The notes beneath the pieces are model-generated. The model ran no database searches. It was given only the letters and a program-made list of their open reading frames with translations, and was not told the origin of the DNA. A program made the translations under genes and the position numbers. Positions 1 to 9,726 of a stretch of 64,000 nucleotides of DNA are shown piece after piece (position 1 is the first letter of the stretch; each line of letters begins with the position of its first letter). Source of the DNA: Steroidobacteraceae bacterium (lineage in GTDB: Bacteria > Pseudomonadota > Gammaproteobacteria > Steroidobacterales > Steroidobacteraceae); NCBI GenBank assembly GCA_025451845.1, contig JANWJS010000010.1, positions 1 through 64,000 on the forward strand, read 5' to 3'.

Positions 1-536
1 GTCTGGTTCGCGCCGTACGACTGGCCGAGGGCGCTCGTGCTCGCGCTCGCAACCGAGCTCACGGTGATCGTCTGGCCGGCGTTGGCGCCGATCTGGAAGG
101 TCGCGCCGGTGAAGCTGCCATCGAGCAGGGTGACGCCGTTGAAGGATGCGGTCTTGGCGACATTCTGGATGTCCGCCGAGAGCTGCTGAAACTGCTGATT
201 CAGGTCGGCGCGGTCCTGCGAGCTGTTGGTCGCGTTCAGCGACTGCACGGCGAGGTCGCGCATCGTCTGCAGGTCGTTGGTGATCTCGGTCAGCGCGCCC
301 TGGGCGGTCTGGGTCAGCGACACGCCGTCGTTGGCATTCTGCGCGGCCTGGTTCAGGCCGTTGATCTGCGAGGTCATTCCCTGGACGATGGCGTAGCCGG
401 CGGCGTCGTCGGCGGCGGTATTGATGCGCAGGCCCGAGGAGAGCTGCTGCAGCGCCGTGGAGAGCTGGCTGCCCGATGAGGCGAGGCTGTTCTGCGCCAT
501 CATCGAGTTGATGTTCGTATTGAGGACGAGTGACAT
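1..536 (-). CDS. fliC: Flagellin, N-terminal part (gene cut by window edge)
   Basis: The product is the filament subunit, exported through the flagellar type III system. The visible 178 codons start MSLVLNTNINSMMAQNSL and continue with the conserved LSSGLRINTAADDAAGYAI segment of the D0/D1 helices. The rest of the gene lies beyond position 1. The ATG at 536 follows an AGGAG ribosome site at about 9 bases spacing. A sigma-28 promoter lies about 95 bases upstream. The gene sits directly downstream of flgL on the same strand but has its own promoter. No fliD, fliS or flaG is in view. The family call is secure; the total length and number of flagellin copies cannot be judged here. Confidence 0.97.
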   Translation of the reverse strand, partial: MSLVLNTNINSMMAQNSLASSGSQLSTALQQLSSGLRINTAADDAAGYAIVQGMTSQINGLNQAAQNANDGVSLTQTAQGALTEITNDLQTMRDLAVQSLNATNSSQDRADLNQQFQQLSADIQNVAKTASFNGVTLLDGSFTGATFQIGANAGQTITVSSVASASTSALGQSYGANQ

Positions 537-630
537 GAGTCTTGACTCCTGATGTTTCTCTCAGGCGCCGGACACCCGTCCGTCGCGCTGTCTGGGGGAG
601 GCGGGCGTCGCCCGTCTCGGTTCAGGGAGG

Positions 631-657
631 TTATCGGTGGGCCGGGGCGGAACTTGA
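631..657 (-). promoter_or_regulatory. Sigma-28 (FliA) promoter of fliC
   Basis: On the minus strand the site reads TCAAGTTC, 11 bases, ACCGATAA. The known sigma-28 consensus is TAAAGTTT-N11-GCCGATAA, so 6 of 8 and 7 of 8 positions match with exact spacing. The predicted transcript start lies roughly 85 bases before the fliC ATG. A small CGGGC/GCCCG hairpin (602-614) falls in the leader. Confidence 0.85.
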
Positions 658-718
658 ATGCCGCGAAGCGAGGAGGATAAAAATGCCGAGCGCGTCACAT
701 GTCCGCGGGCCAGGCGCC

Positions 719-1912
719 TCACGAGACATAATTGAACAACGAGAGCTTCGCCAGGGAGGCGTAGGACTCCTCGGCTGCTTGCAGGGCAACCTCCTCGCTG
801 CTCAACTGGGACGTGGCGGCCGTGTAATCCGTGTCCGAGATGCTCGAGATCGAGGTCTGCAGGTTCGTCTGCCGGCTTTGGGCGGAGGACTGCGCAGCCG
901 TGACGGCATTGGTACGTCCGCCCACCGACGCCGAGACGTTGTTCATATTGTTCAGCGCGCCGTCGATCTGCTCGATCGACTGGCCCAACCGGGTAGCGAT
1001 CTGTGCCGAGCTGAGCGTCGTCGAGCTCAAGGTCGTGATGAGGCCCGAGAGGGTGGCGAATGCACTCGACTGGCCCGCCGGGGCCACGGTGAACGTGTCG
1101 CCGGATGCCGGGCTGCCGCTCAGTGCGACCTGGATCCCATTGAAGGAGACCGTGCCGCCGGTGGCGGCGCTGTATGTACCCGCCGTCACAGTCGCGCCAC
1201 TGCTGTTCGTCACCTTGTAGTCTGTGGCATCGGTGAAGGCGACCGTATAGGTATCCGGAACCCATTGTGAGGAGTTCGTCACGGTGCCGGGGCCTATCGA
1301 GGCTGTACCCGTATTCCCTACGCCGGTTGCGGTGGTGAACGTGCCGTTGCCGGCGGGCAGGTTCATGAAAACCGAGCTGCCCGTATCGCCGGCGGAGATC
1401 CGCTGGTTCTCGCTGATCTGCACCTGGCTCACCTGCTCGGCCCCCTGGTAGCTCACGGAATTGCCGCTCTGGGCGAAGGGCTGGGTGGTCGAGGCGTAGC
1501 CCGCGAAGAGGTAATTGCCGTTGCTGTCGGTCCGGTTGCCGATCGCGACGAGCTGCTGCAGCTGCTGATTGAGCTGAGTGGCGATGTCCTGCCGCTGCGT
1601 GGCGGAGAGCGCCGCATTGTTGGCCTCTACGGCGAGATCGCGCGCGCTCTGCAGGAGATTGCTCGCATCGCTGAGCGCCTGCGTCTCCAGATTCAGGTTG
1701 GCGCCGGCGACGTGGCTGTTGGTGACGTACTGCTGCGAGGCGGACAGCTCCATGTTGAGCTGGTTCACCTGGGCCATTCCGGCCGGATTGTCCGCCGCCG
1801 TCTGGATGCTCTTGCCCGTCGAGAGCTGCTGCTGCGTCTTCGACATCGCGGCTTCGAGAGCCTCCATCGAGTCGAGGGCGTTCGTCCGAAAGGTGAGTGT
1901 CGAAATGGGCAC
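719..1912 (-). CDS. flgL: Hook-filament junction protein FlgL (HAP3)
   Basis: FlgL joins the hook to the filament next to FlgK. The product starts PISTLTFRTNALDSMEALEA, as in FlgL and flagellin N-termini, and ends with the helical segment ALQAAEESYASLAKLSLFNYV. At about 397 residues it is longer than a typical FlgL of roughly 300. The extra length is a beta-rich module (VTNSSQWVPDTYTV through SGSPASGDTFTV) that also occurs in FlgK next door. The start chosen is the GTG at 1912, giving the family-typical MPISTLTF. A GTG at 1921, overlapping the flgK stop as GTGA, is equally possible and adds three residues. It is the last gene of the flgB-to-flgL run. Confidence 0.93.
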   Translation of the reverse strand: MPISTLTFRTNALDSMEALEAAMSKTQQQLSTGKSIQTAADNPAGMAQVNQLNMELSASQQYVTNSHVAGANLNLETQALSDASNLLQSARDLAVEANNAALSATQRQDIATQLNQQLQQLVAIGNRTDSNGNYLFAGYASTTQPFAQSGNSVSYQGAEQVSQVQISENQRISAGDTGSSVFMNLPAGNGTFTTATGVGNTGTASIGPGTVTNSSQWVPDTYTVAFTDATDYKVTNSSGATVTAGTYSAATGGTVSFNGIQVALSGSPASGDTFTVAPAGQSSAFATLSGLITTLSSTTLSSAQIATRLGQSIEQIDGALNNMNNVSASVGGRTNAVTAAQSSAQSRQTNLQTSISSISDTDYTAATSQLSSEEVALQAAEESYASLAKLSLFNYVS

Positions 1913-1917
1913 GGCGG

Positions 1918-3822
1918 TCACCCGTGGATGGCGGTGATGAGCGAAGTGAACATCTGGTTCGAGGCCTGGATGACCTGGGCCATCGCCTGATAGGCCTGCT
2001 GGTACTGCAGCATGGTGGCCGCTTCCTTGTCGAGGTTCACGCCCGAGGAATTGTTGAGCGCCGTAGTGGCCTGCTGGCTCACGGTCTGCTGCGCGGCGGC
2101 GCTGTTCTGGGCTTGCTGTGTGATCACACCGATCTGGCTGACCAGACCGTTCGCGGCGCCGGTCACGGAGGTCGTATTGCCGTTCAGGGCCGATGCCGAC
2201 ATGGCGCTGGCCATGGCGAGAATATTGCTGCTGTCGCCGGTGTTGGCCGGATTGTTGGGACCGACCGTGAAGGTATCGCCGGAGGCCGGTGAGCCGCTCA
2301 AGGTGAGCTGCGCGCCCGCGAAGGAGATCGGGGTCCCGCTGGCATAGGTACCCGAAGCGACTGTCGTGCCGCCGCTGTTCGTCACCGTGTAGGCGCTGCC
2401 GGCGCCGATGGTCACGGTATACGTTCCCGGCGTCCATACGCTCGGGTTGGTGACGCTGGCGGAGGTGACCGTGGCACTGCCCTTGTTGGTCGAGACGGCC
2501 GTCCCCTGGACCAGTGACGCGGCAGCGATCTGCGCCGGGCTGGTCAGCGACACCGCGAAGCCGGCTGAAGCCGCTGCGGTCGGCTGGATGAGAAAGCTGT
2601 CGCCGCTCGCCGGCGCACCGTTCGTCACAATGGAAACGCCCGCCGCCTGGAAAGGAGTCGCGCTCGTGCCATTGCCGGTCATGGCGACCGACTTACCGGT
2701 CGCCATGTCGGTGAGCTGCCAGGAGCCGCCCGAATACTGCAGTTTGTAGTCGTCCGTCGTGAGCGCGCTGACCGAGCCGCGTGTGACGCTCAAGGAGGCG
2801 CTGCCTGTGTTGTTGCCGTCCGGGAGCACCTGCACCCCGCCGACGGTGAACATCGGCTGGCCCTGGGCACCGGTAAGATCCATGCCGGCCTGCTGTTGCT
2901 GGTTGACGATCGTCGCCACCGCTGCGCTCACCTGCCCGACGGCGTTGCGCGCCGGGTCGAGCACCTGGCTGCGCGCGCTCAAAAGGCCACCAAGCTCGCC
3001 GCCGCTGATCTCCGAAGTGATGTCGGCCGCGGTGCCGCCGCCTCCGCTGATCGTAATATCGAGGTGCGATGGGTCGTACGCGCCTGCCACGGTGGCCAGC
3101 TTCGCAGCGGTACTGCCGGTCACCAGCGCCTGGCCGGTACCGACGTAGACGTCCATCGCGCCGTTGCTCTCGGTAGTGGTCTGCACCGAGACGTACTTGC
3201 TCAACTGGGTGACGAGCTGGTCGCGCTGGTCCATGAGCTGGTTCGGCGTCTGGCCGTTGGTGGACTCAGCGGCGATCTGCTGGTTGAGCGAGGCGATGTT
3301 CGCGGTGATCGTATTGATCTGCGTGACATCGCCGCTCAGTTGCGATTCGAGCTGCGTGCCGAACTGCGAGATCTGCGAATCATAGGAGGTGAGCCGCTGC
3401 GCGAGCGTTTGCGCCTGGCTGAGCAGCGCCTGCCGTGCAGCGGTCGAGGTGGGCGTGCTCGCGACGGACTGCAGCGAATTCATGAAGCTCTGCAGGCTAG
3501 CTGTAAGCCCGCTGTTCGAGTCACTCAGCATGTTGTCGATCTGCGAGGCCTGAGTCGCCAGGGTATTGGAGCTCGAGTAGCTCGCCTGGGAGCCACGCAC
3601 CTGCTGCGCGAGATATTCGTTGTAGGTACGAGTGATGCTCTGGACGTCGACACCGCTGCCGACGAATCCGACGCCGGTGAACTGGCCGGGGGCCTCGGCC
3701 AAGTTCGCCGTCTCGACGCTATATCCGGGCGTCGATGCATTGGCGATATTGTTGCTCGTGACGTCCAGCGCCTGCTGGAAAGCGAGCAACCCGGAGACGC
3801 TGGTGGAGAGTAGATCGGCCAT
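1918..3822 (-). CDS. flgK: Hook-associated protein FlgK (HAP1)
   Basis: This is the first hook-filament junction protein, 634 residues. The N-terminus MADLLSTSVSGLLAFQQAL followed by TSNNIANASTPGYS is the rod/hook-family signature. The C-terminus (GVNLDKEAATMLQYQQAYQA) is the matching helix. Residues of roughly 320-560 contain two related modules ending in GAPASGDSFLI and SGSPASGDTFTV, the second closely similar to the module in FlgL. The gene begins 3 bases after flgJ ends and overlaps flgL by up to 4 bases, so translation is probably coupled. It belongs to the flgBCDEFGHIJKL transcription unit. Confidence 0.96.
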   Translation of the reverse strand: MADLLSTSVSGLLAFQQALDVTSNNIANASTPGYSVETANLAEAPGQFTGVGFVGSGVDVQSITRTYNEYLAQQVRGSQASYSSSNTLATQASQIDNMLSDSNSGLTASLQSFMNSLQSVASTPTSTAARQALLSQAQTLAQRLTSYDSQISQFGTQLESQLSGDVTQINTITANIASLNQQIAAESTNGQTPNQLMDQRDQLVTQLSKYVSVQTTTESNGAMDVYVGTGQALVTGSTAAKLATVAGAYDPSHLDITISGGGGTAADITSEISGGELGGLLSARSQVLDPARNAVGQVSAAVATIVNQQQQAGMDLTGAQGQPMFTVGGVQVLPDGNNTGSASLSVTRGSVSALTTDDYKLQYSGGSWQLTDMATGKSVAMTGNGTSATPFQAAGVSIVTNGAPASGDSFLIQPTAAASAGFAVSLTSPAQIAAASLVQGTAVSTNKGSATVTSASVTNPSVWTPGTYTVTIGAGSAYTVTNSGGTTVASGTYASGTPISFAGAQLTLSGSPASGDTFTVGPNNPANTGDSSNILAMASAMSASALNGNTTSVTGAANGLVSQIGVITQQAQNSAAAQQTVSQQATTALNNSSGVNLDKEAATMLQYQQAYQAMAQVIQASNQMFTSLITAIHG

Positions 3823-3825
3823 CCG

Positions 3826-4962
3826 TTATCGCCTTTGCAGCGTACCGCTGCCGGAAGTTGTCGGCAGGTTGGCCGCAAACTTGAATGATCCGGAAAGTCC
3901 GTGTGCCGCGGCCGCCGCCACGCCGGGAGCGACCGCGCCGGGGAGTCGCTCTGTCAGGGCACGAGTCAACGTGCCGGCCACCGCGGTGAGCTTGCCGGCA
4001 TACGCCGGGTCCGTCGCATAGCCGCCCTGCCGCAGGGCGGATCCGAATGCTTGAACGTCGTTGCCGGTGCCGAGCGCCGCCGCATAGCGTGGATTACCCT
4101 TGAGCAGGTCGACATAATCCTGGAAGCAGTGGCTCGTGGAGTCGTAGGAGCGGAATTGGGCCTTCACGGTCGTCGCGGCGGGGCCGCTGTACTCCTGCGT
4201 GCTGTCCGAGACCGCAGCGCCGCTCCAACTCGAGCCGGCCTTGATACCGAAGAGATTGTTGCTCGTGCCGCCACTGCCATCCTGAGGCACGTCGCGCCCC
4301 CAGTTGGTCTCGAGCGCCGCCTGAGCGAGAAGTGTGACCGGGTTCACACCGAGCTGCCGCGCCGCCTGCTGGGCATCGGGCCACAAGGCATGCGCGAAGG
4401 CGGCCTGCTGGGAGCTGGTGGGGCAGGCAGCCTCCGAGGGCGCAGTGCCGCCCATGAAGGCCGTGGCACCCGTGACGCCAGTGCCGCCCGCGATGCCTAT
4501 GCTGCCCGTGGTGCTCACAGTGCTCGTGCTGTTTTTGCCGATGCTCGTGGGCGGCCGGATCGCGCCGGATCCTGTATCGGAGGTTGCCGCCGCCTGGTGC
4601 GAGGCTCTGCTCGAGGGATTGGACGGGCCGGAGGCGTCTGCGGTCCCAACTCCTTGCCGGCGCAGCTGCTGTACCAGCATATCGGCGAGCCCGAGGCCCT
4701 TGCCCCGGCTCATCACTGCGGCGAGCTGGTCGTCGTACATGTCCTGGTAGAGATCGCCCTGGTCCGAGCCGAACAGCGGATCCTTGAAATTCGCCTCCTG
4801 CATGCTCTTCAGCATCATGCTGGTGAACAGGCTCTCGAACTGCCTGGCGGCCTCGCGCAGCGCCTGCGGGCTGTGGGTGGCGGCAGCCTGCTTCAGTGAA
4901 GCGAGGTTGCCGGTCGCGGCCAGCTGGTTGGGATCGACGAGAGGCAGGGTCGGCAGCGTCAT
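3826..4962 (-). CDS. flgJ: Rod cap and peptidoglycan hydrolase FlgJ
   Basis: FlgJ acts in the periplasm, capping the growing rod and cutting peptidoglycan. At 378 residues it has the two-domain form. Residues 1-110 are the rod-cap domain ([38 protein letters not shown]). An Ala/Ser/Thr/Gly-rich linker follows. The glucosaminidase domain starts near residue 180 ([19 protein letters not shown]), with the presumed catalytic Glu in [11 protein letters not shown] and the SSWSGAAV and FRSYDS motifs. The ATG overlaps the flgI stop as ATGA. The call is firm because both domains are present and the position between flgI and flgK is standard. Confidence 0.95.
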   Translation of the reverse strand: MTLPTLPLVDPNQLAATGNLASLKQAAATHSPQALREAARQFESLFTSMMLKSMQEANFKDPLFGSDQGDLYQDMYDDQLAAVMSRGKGLGLADMLVQQLRRQGVGTADASGPSNPSSRASHQAAATSDTGSGAIRPPTSIGKNSTSTVSTTGSIGIAGGTGVTGATAFMGGTAPSEAACPTSSQQAAFAHALWPDAQQAARQLGVNPVTLLAQAALETNWGRDVPQDGSGGTSNNLFGIKAGSSWSGAAVSDSTQEYSGPAATTVKAQFRSYDSTSHCFQDYVDLLKGNPRYAAALGTGNDVQAFGSALRQGGYATDPAYAGKLTAVAGTLTRALTERLPGAVAPGVAAAAAHGLSGSFKFAANLPTTSGSGTLQRR

Positions 4963-6083
4963 ATGACTATGAGCTGGGCGCGCAGCGCCCCGGCCTCCTT
5001 CAATGCCTCGAGGATCGCGACCAGATCGCCGGGAGCGGCGCCCACCGAATTCACGGCGCGCACGATCTCATCGAGATTGACGCCGGCCGGGAATTCGAAC
5101 ATGTGCGCCTTCTCCTGCTTCACATCGAGCATGCTGCGCGGGGTAACGGCCGTTGTGCCGTTACCGAAGGCGTTCGGCTGACTGACGTCCGAGCGCTCCG
5201 TGATCGTCACGGTGAGGGAGCCGCTCGCCACGGCGGCCGCCATGACCTTCACCTCCGAGCTGATCACCACCGTGCCCGTGCGCGAATTGATGATTACTTT
5301 CGCGGGCGGAGCGGCCGGATCAATGTCGAGAGTCTGGAGAGTCGAGACGTATGCGATGCGCTGAGTCGGGTCGGCCGGAGCGCGCACGCGCACGGAAATG
5401 GCATCGAGTGCCACCGCGGTGCCGGGGCCGAGGAGCTTGTTGATGGCGTCGGTCAGCCGTGCCGCGGTCGTGAAGTCCGGAGTGTCGAGATTCAGAGTGA
5501 CGAACGGAGTGCTGTCGAAGCTGTTCGGCACCGCCCGCTCGACGGTGGCGCCGCTGGGGATTCTGCCGCTGCTCGGAATGTTGACAGTGATGCTCGAGCC
5601 GTCCTTGCCCTCGACGCCGAAGCCGCTGACGAGGACGCTGCCCTGCGCCATGGCATACACCTGGCCGTCAGCGCCGCTCATGGGTGTCATGATGAGGCTA
5701 CCGCCGCGCAGGCTCGACGCATTGCCGATCGAGGAGACCGTGATATCGATCGTCTGTCCCGGTTTGGCGAAGGGCGGAAGGCTCGCGTGCACCGTCACCG
5801 CCGCGACGTTCTTCAGCATCGGATTGGTGTTGGCGGGCACGGTGACGCCGAACTTCGCCAGCATGTTCTCGATGCTCTGGATGGTGAATGGGGTCTGGCT
5901 CGTCTGGTCTCCCGTGCCATCGAGCCCCACCACCAGGCCGTAGCCGATGAGCTGGTTGCTGCGCACGCCGGCGACGGTTGCAAGATCCTCGACCCGCTCC
6001 GCGCGCGCAGTCCCGATCGCGAGGAACAGCGCCAGCGGCAGCAGCACGAGCCGAAAGATCGGATGTCCAAATGCGGATTTCAC
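4959..6083 (-). CDS. flgI: Flagellar P-ring protein FlgI
   Basis: FlgI forms the peptidoglycan-level bushing around the rod. The 374-residue product has a Sec signal peptide (hydrophobic core [13 protein letters not shown], cleavage likely after TARA). It then shows the family motifs [20 protein letters not shown] and [12 protein letters not shown], and the C-terminal [22 protein letters not shown]. Length is normal for the family. It follows flgH after a 168-base gap that carries a dispersed repeat, the largest spacing inside the flg operon, and it overlaps flgJ by 4 bases. Confidence 0.97.
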   Translation of the reverse strand: MKSAFGHPIFRLVLLPLALFLAIGTARAERVEDLATVAGVRSNQLIGYGLVVGLDGTGDQTSQTPFTIQSIENMLAKFGVTVPANTNPMLKNVAAVTVHASLPPFAKPGQTIDITVSSIGNASSLRGGSLIMTPMSGADGQVYAMAQGSVLVSGFGVEGKDGSSITVNIPSSGRIPSGATVERAVPNSFDSTPFVTLNLDTPDFTTAARLTDAINKLLGPGTAVALDAISVRVRAPADPTQRIAYVSTLQTLDIDPAAPPAKVIINSRTGTVVISSEVKVMAAAVASGSLTVTITERSDVSQPNAFGNGTTAVTPRSMLDVKQEKAHMFEFPAGVNLDEIVRAVNSVGAAPGDLVAILEALKEAGALRAQLIVI

Positions 6084-6118
6084 GTTAGGTTCTCATCGAA
6101 CGGCGGCCGACCGGGGGG

Positions 6119-6250
6119 GACGGGAGCAGCATCCCCTCTGCGAGGCACGGGAACTGTGCCCCGCCGCCGCAGGTGGCGGAGGCCGCGAGCAAAAACCGCG
6201 CTTTTGCTCGCGGCCGCACTGGGCCGGGCAGGGATGACCGGATCCAGCGC
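6119..6250 (-). repeat. Dispersed GGATCC repeat, copy A, with strong hairpin
   Basis: The repeat fills most of the flgH-flgI gap. Read on the minus strand it starts within two bases of the flgH stop codon with GCGCTGGATCCGG, continues CCTGCCCGGCCC, and contains a perfect 14-base stem (6181-6194 with 6202-6215, arm GGCCGCGAGCAAAA, 7-base loop). It then reads CCGCCACCTGCGGCGGC and ends near GTGCCT. The same blocks in the same order occur at 30219-30450 (opposite orientation) and, shortened, at 53937-53995. The hairpin could act as an attenuator or mRNA stabiliser between flgH and flgI; that role is inferred only. Confidence 0.7.
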
Positions 6251-6251
6251 A

Positions 6252-6947
6252 TCAAAAAGGCATCCACGGACTGTTGAAGAAGCGCGACAGGAGTCCGGCG
6301 CGGTTGGCATCGTTCAAAGCGCCCTTCTCTCCATAGGCGATCCGCGCATCAGCCACTTCCGAGGAGGGGATGGTGTTCTCCGAGGAGATGTCGATCGGCC
6401 GGATGATCCCTTCGAGGCGCACGTACTCGCTCCCCTGGTTGATGTCGACGAATTTCTCGCCGCGCACCAGCAGATTGCCGTTCTGCAGGCGCCTGGCCAC
6501 CGTCACGGTGATGTCGCCCACGAGGCTGTCGCTCTGTTTGCTGTCACCCGAGCCGCTGAAGCTGTTGGCATTGTTCAGGCTGCCGCTCAGGATCGGCGTG
6601 CCGTGGATCGTCACCTGGTTGCCCAATACGGTCGGGGCGGCAAGCGAGTCCTTGGTGGTCTTGGCCGTATCCGTCTGCGAGCTCTTCTGCGCGCTCGTCG
6701 CTTCCTGCAGGATCACGGTCACCGTATCGCCGACGTTGCGCGCCGTGGGGTTGTCGAAGAGGCCGGCGCTGTAGCCGGTGTGAAAGATGGCGCCGTCCGC
6801 CGGCGGTGCCGGGAACTGCGGCAGCTCGATGGCCTGCTTCGCCTCGTCCGCATACCGGGTGGCGCAGGCCGCGAGCAGCAGGCATGCACTGAGCGCAAGC
6901 GCGCGGCGCAGCCGCCGCAGCAGGGACTCAGGTGTTCTGGGTTGCAT
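6252..6947 (-). CDS. flgH: Flagellar L-ring lipoprotein FlgH
   Basis: FlgH forms the outer-membrane ring of the basal body. The 231-residue product has a lipoprotein signal peptide with the lipobox LLAAC (lipidated Cys at about residue 28). It carries the family motifs [21 protein letters not shown] and [19 protein letters not shown], and the C-terminus [11 protein letters not shown]. Length is normal. Its start lies 20 bases inside the end of flgG, so the two are translationally linked. A repeat with a strong hairpin follows its stop directly. Confidence 0.96.
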   Translation of the reverse strand: MQPRTPESLLRRLRRALALSACLLLAACATRYADEAKQAIELPQFPAPPADGAIFHTGYSAGLFDNPTARNVGDTVTVILQEATSAQKSSQTDTAKTTKDSLAAPTVLGNQVTIHGTPILSGSLNNANSFSGSGDSKQSDSLVGDITVTVARRLQNGNLLVRGEKFVDINQGSEYVRLEGIIRPIDISSENTIPSSEVADARIAYGEKGALNDANRAGLLSRFFNSPWMPF

Positions 6948-7713
6948 ACTGCAGCATCTGATCGACGGTATTGATCGCCTTGGAGTTCATCTCATAGGCG
7001 CGCTGTGTCTGGATCATGTTGACGAGCTCCTCGACAACATTGACGTTGGAGCTCTCGAGCTCTCCCTGCTTGAGGGTGCCGAGGCCGTTCTGGCCGGGCG
7101 AACCGGTCTGCGGCGAGCCGCTCGCGGCCGACTGCACCAGGAGGTTATCGCCGACGGGCTGCAACCCCGGCGGATTGATGAAGTTGGCGAGCTGAATCTG
7201 GCCGATCTGCGTCGGGGCGGATTGGCCAGCGAGAGTCACGCTCACCGTGCCGTCGCTGCCGATGGTGACGCTCTGCGCCCCCTGCGGGATAGTGATGCCA
7301 GGCTGCACCAGATAGCCGCTCGAGGTGACGAGCTGCCCCTGGGCATTGCTCTGGAAGGTGCCATCGCGGGTATAGGCGGTCGTCCCGTCGGGCATCTGAA
7401 TCTGGAAGAACCCCTGCCCCGTAACGGCGACGTCGAGGGGGTTTCCGGTCTGCGTGAAACCTCCTTCGCTGTAATCCTTCTCGGTGGCGACCACCCGTGT
7501 GCCGGTGCCGATCGACATGCCAGAGGGCGACTGGGTCGTCTGCGACGTATCCGCGCCCGCTTGGGTCTGATTCTGATACAGCAGGTCCTCGAACACCGCG
7601 CGATCCTGCTTGAACCCCGTCGTATTGACGTTCGCCAGGTTGTTCGAGATGACCGCCATCTCCGTCTGCTGCGCATCGAGGCCGGTCTTGGCCGCCCACA
7701 GGGCTGCATTCAT
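6928..7713 (-). CDS. flgG: Distal rod protein FlgG
   Basis: FlgG builds the distal rod that passes through the P and L rings. At 261 residues it has normal length. The N-terminus [19 protein letters not shown] and [21 protein letters not shown] are diagnostic. The central [19 protein letters not shown] and the C-terminus [24 protein letters not shown] with [11 protein letters not shown] complete the family pattern. It lies between flgF (16 bases upstream) and flgH (overlapping). Confidence 0.97.
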   Translation of the reverse strand: MNAALWAAKTGLDAQQTEMAVISNNLANVNTTGFKQDRAVFEDLLYQNQTQAGADTSQTTQSPSGMSIGTGTRVVATEKDYSEGGFTQTGNPLDVAVTGQGFFQIQMPDGTTAYTRDGTFQSNAQGQLVTSSGYLVQPGITIPQGAQSVTIGSDGTVSVTLAGQSAPTQIGQIQLANFINPPGLQPVGDNLLVQSAASGSPQTGSPGQNGLGTLKQGELESSNVNVVEELVNMIQTQRAYEMNSKAINTVDQMLQYATQNT

Positions 7714-7729
7714 GGAAGTACTCTCTCGT

Positions 7730-8470
7730 TCAGGTGGATTGCAGGAGCTGCGACGAGGCCGAGGCGTTGTCGTCGGCGTTCTTCATCGCTTTGACCTGGA
7801 GCTGAAAGTTGCGCGCCAGATCGATCATGTTGACCATCGCGCTTGCAAGATCGACGTTGCTCGATTCGAGGACGCCGGAGGAAAGTTTGACCGAGGCATC
7901 GGCCGGCGCGGAGCCGCCGCCCGCGAGCAGGAAGAGGCCGCCGCCCTCGCGCGTCAGCGTGTTCGGGTCCGGATTGACCAGCTTGATTCGACCGATGGCG
8001 GCGAGCGACTGCGCCGGCTGCCCCATCGGCAGGACCGACACGGTGCCGTCGTCCGCGATCTTCATCGAGGAACTCGGCGGGATGCTGATGGGTCCGCTGT
8101 CGCCGAGCACGATCTGGCCGGTGCTCGTAACGAGCAAGCCGTCCGGCGTGACATGCAGGTCGCCATTTCGGGTGTAGGCCTCCTGGCCGTTGGGACCCTG
8201 CACCGCTATGAATCCCTGACCGTGCACGGCGACGTCGAGGGGGCGGCCGGTGGTGGTGAGCGCGCCCTGCGCCTGATCCCAGCCGACGGACGATGCCGTC
8301 GCATAGACACGCGAGGCGTAGCCGCTGCCGGTCACCGCCTGGCTCTGGAACGCGGCCAGATCGGCCTTGAAGCCGGTCGTGCTCGCATTGGACAGGTTGA
8401 AGTTGTTGACGGCCTGCGCATCAAGGATGTCCTTGGCGCCGGTCATCGCAACGTATAACGACTTGTCCAT
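7730..8470 (-). CDS. flgF: Proximal rod protein FlgF
   Basis: FlgF is a proximal rod subunit, 246 residues here. It starts [19 protein letters not shown], then [20 protein letters not shown], and has the rod-family core [20 protein letters not shown] and the C-terminus [20 protein letters not shown]. It is shorter than, and clearly distinct from, FlgG next to it. The spacing to flgE is 21 bases. Confidence 0.95.
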   Translation of the reverse strand: MDKSLYVAMTGAKDILDAQAVNNFNLSNASTTGFKADLAAFQSQAVTGSGYASRVYATASSVGWDQAQGALTTTGRPLDVAVHGQGFIAVQGPNGQEAYTRNGDLHVTPDGLLVTSTGQIVLGDSGPISIPPSSSMKIADDGTVSVLPMGQPAQSLAAIGRIKLVNPDPNTLTREGGGLFLLAGGGSAPADASVKLSSGVLESSNVDLASAMVNMIDLARNFQLQVKAMKNADDNASASSQLLQST

Positions 8471-8491
8471 GTTATTTCAAGTGCGTTCGGA

Positions 8492-9715
8492 CTAGCCGTT
8501 CGGAATGTTGATGATGGACTGCGTGACCTGGTCGGTGGCGGAGATCATCTGCGCGTTCGCCTGGAAGACGCGCTCGGCGGTAATCATGTTCACGAGCTGG
8601 GTCGTGATGTCGACGTTCGAGCTCTCGAGCTCTCCGGACTGGATCTTGGCGAACCCCGAGCCTCCGGCCGCGCCGTGTACCGCATCGCCGGAGTCGAAGG
8701 TCTGCTGCCACTGGTTGTTACCCTGCTGCTGCAGGCCCTGGGGATTGGCGAAATTGGCGAGGGCGATCTGGCCCAGGTTCTTCGACTGGCCGTTGGTGAA
8801 GTTCGCCTGGACGACGCCGGTCGAGCCGATGCTGATGCCGGTGAGGCTCCCCGTGGTGTAGCCGTTCGGCGAGACGCTGGTGACGCCAAAGGAATCGCCG
8901 TCCTGTGTGGACTGGCCGAAGTTGAACGCGATGCTCATGGCGGCGGCGCCCGTCGTCGGCGTATACGCGCCGAAATTCACTTGTCCGTTGGCCGGTGTGG
9001 TCAGCACGCCGGTATTCGAGAACGTGAGCGCCTGGGCGCTGCCGACTGCCGTGCCGTCCACGTAAAGCTGCGTCGTCCAGTTATTGGCGACCGCTCCCTT
9101 GAGGAAGTAGAGCTGCGCGGTGTGGGCTGCACCGAGGGAATCGTAGACCGTCATCGACGTCGTATCCGTGTAGGTCGTCGGATCCGCCGGGTTCAGCGGT
9201 GCATTGACGGGCGCCGTGGCATTCGCCGGCAGATTGAGCGAAACGCCGGCGGCGGTGGTGGCCTGAGGCGCGCTTTCGGCGGTGTTCAGCTGTATGGACG
9301 TGAGCCCCCCGGTATTGAAGCCGCCGTTGGTGAGCGGTGCATACCCCTGCACCTGCTCGCCGGAAGCGGTGACGAGGTACCCGTTCTGGTCGACCTGGAA
9401 GGCGCCGTCGCGCGTGTAGTTGAGAGCCCCGTTGTCGCTCGCGATGAAGAAGCCGGAGCCGCTCAGCGCCAGATCGAGGTTGTTACCCGTATTGGTCGTG
9501 TTGCCGTTGGCAAACTGCTGCGCGATCTCGGCGACCTGTACGCCGTTGCCGACCGCCGTCTGCGCGACTCCTCCCTGGGTTTGGGCGAAGAGGTTGGCAA
9601 ACTCGGCGCGCGACTCCTTGAACCCCGTCGTATCGACGTTGGCCAGGTTGTTCGAGGTGACATTGAGGTCGGTATTGGCGGCGTTGATGCCGGAGAGGGC
9701 GAGATCGAATGACAT
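8492..9715 (-). CDS. flgE: Flagellar hook protein FlgE
   Basis: FlgE polymerises into the hook. The product is 407 residues, normal for a short FlgE. It starts MSFDLALSGINAANTDLNV followed by SNNLANVDTTGFKESRAEF. The C-terminus ESSNVDITTQLVNMITAERV and NAQMISATDQVTQSIIN is the conserved hook helix. The ATG at 9715 was chosen over an in-frame ATG 15 bases upstream because it follows a GAGGAAA ribosome site and gives the family N-terminus. It starts 11 bases after flgD ends. Confidence 0.96.
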   Translation of the reverse strand: MSFDLALSGINAANTDLNVTSNNLANVDTTGFKESRAEFANLFAQTQGGVAQTAVGNGVQVAEIAQQFANGNTTNTGNNLDLALSGSGFFIASDNGALNYTRDGAFQVDQNGYLVTASGEQVQGYAPLTNGGFNTGGLTSIQLNTAESAPQATTAAGVSLNLPANATAPVNAPLNPADPTTYTDTTSMTVYDSLGAAHTAQLYFLKGAVANNWTTQLYVDGTAVGSAQALTFSNTGVLTTPANGQVNFGAYTPTTGAAAMSIAFNFGQSTQDGDSFGVTSVSPNGYTTGSLTGISIGSTGVVQANFTNGQSKNLGQIALANFANPQGLQQQGNNQWQQTFDSGDAVHGAAGGSGFAKIQSGELESSNVDITTQLVNMITAERVFQANAQMISATDQVTQSIINIPNG

Positions 9716-9726
9716 GGGCGTTTTCC

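Noticed and set aside
4896-6974. A 692-codon open frame on the plus strand across flgI and flgH
   Set aside because: It is antisense to two well-conserved flagellar genes, is Arg/Ala/His-rich as expected of a GC-driven shadow frame, and matches no family.
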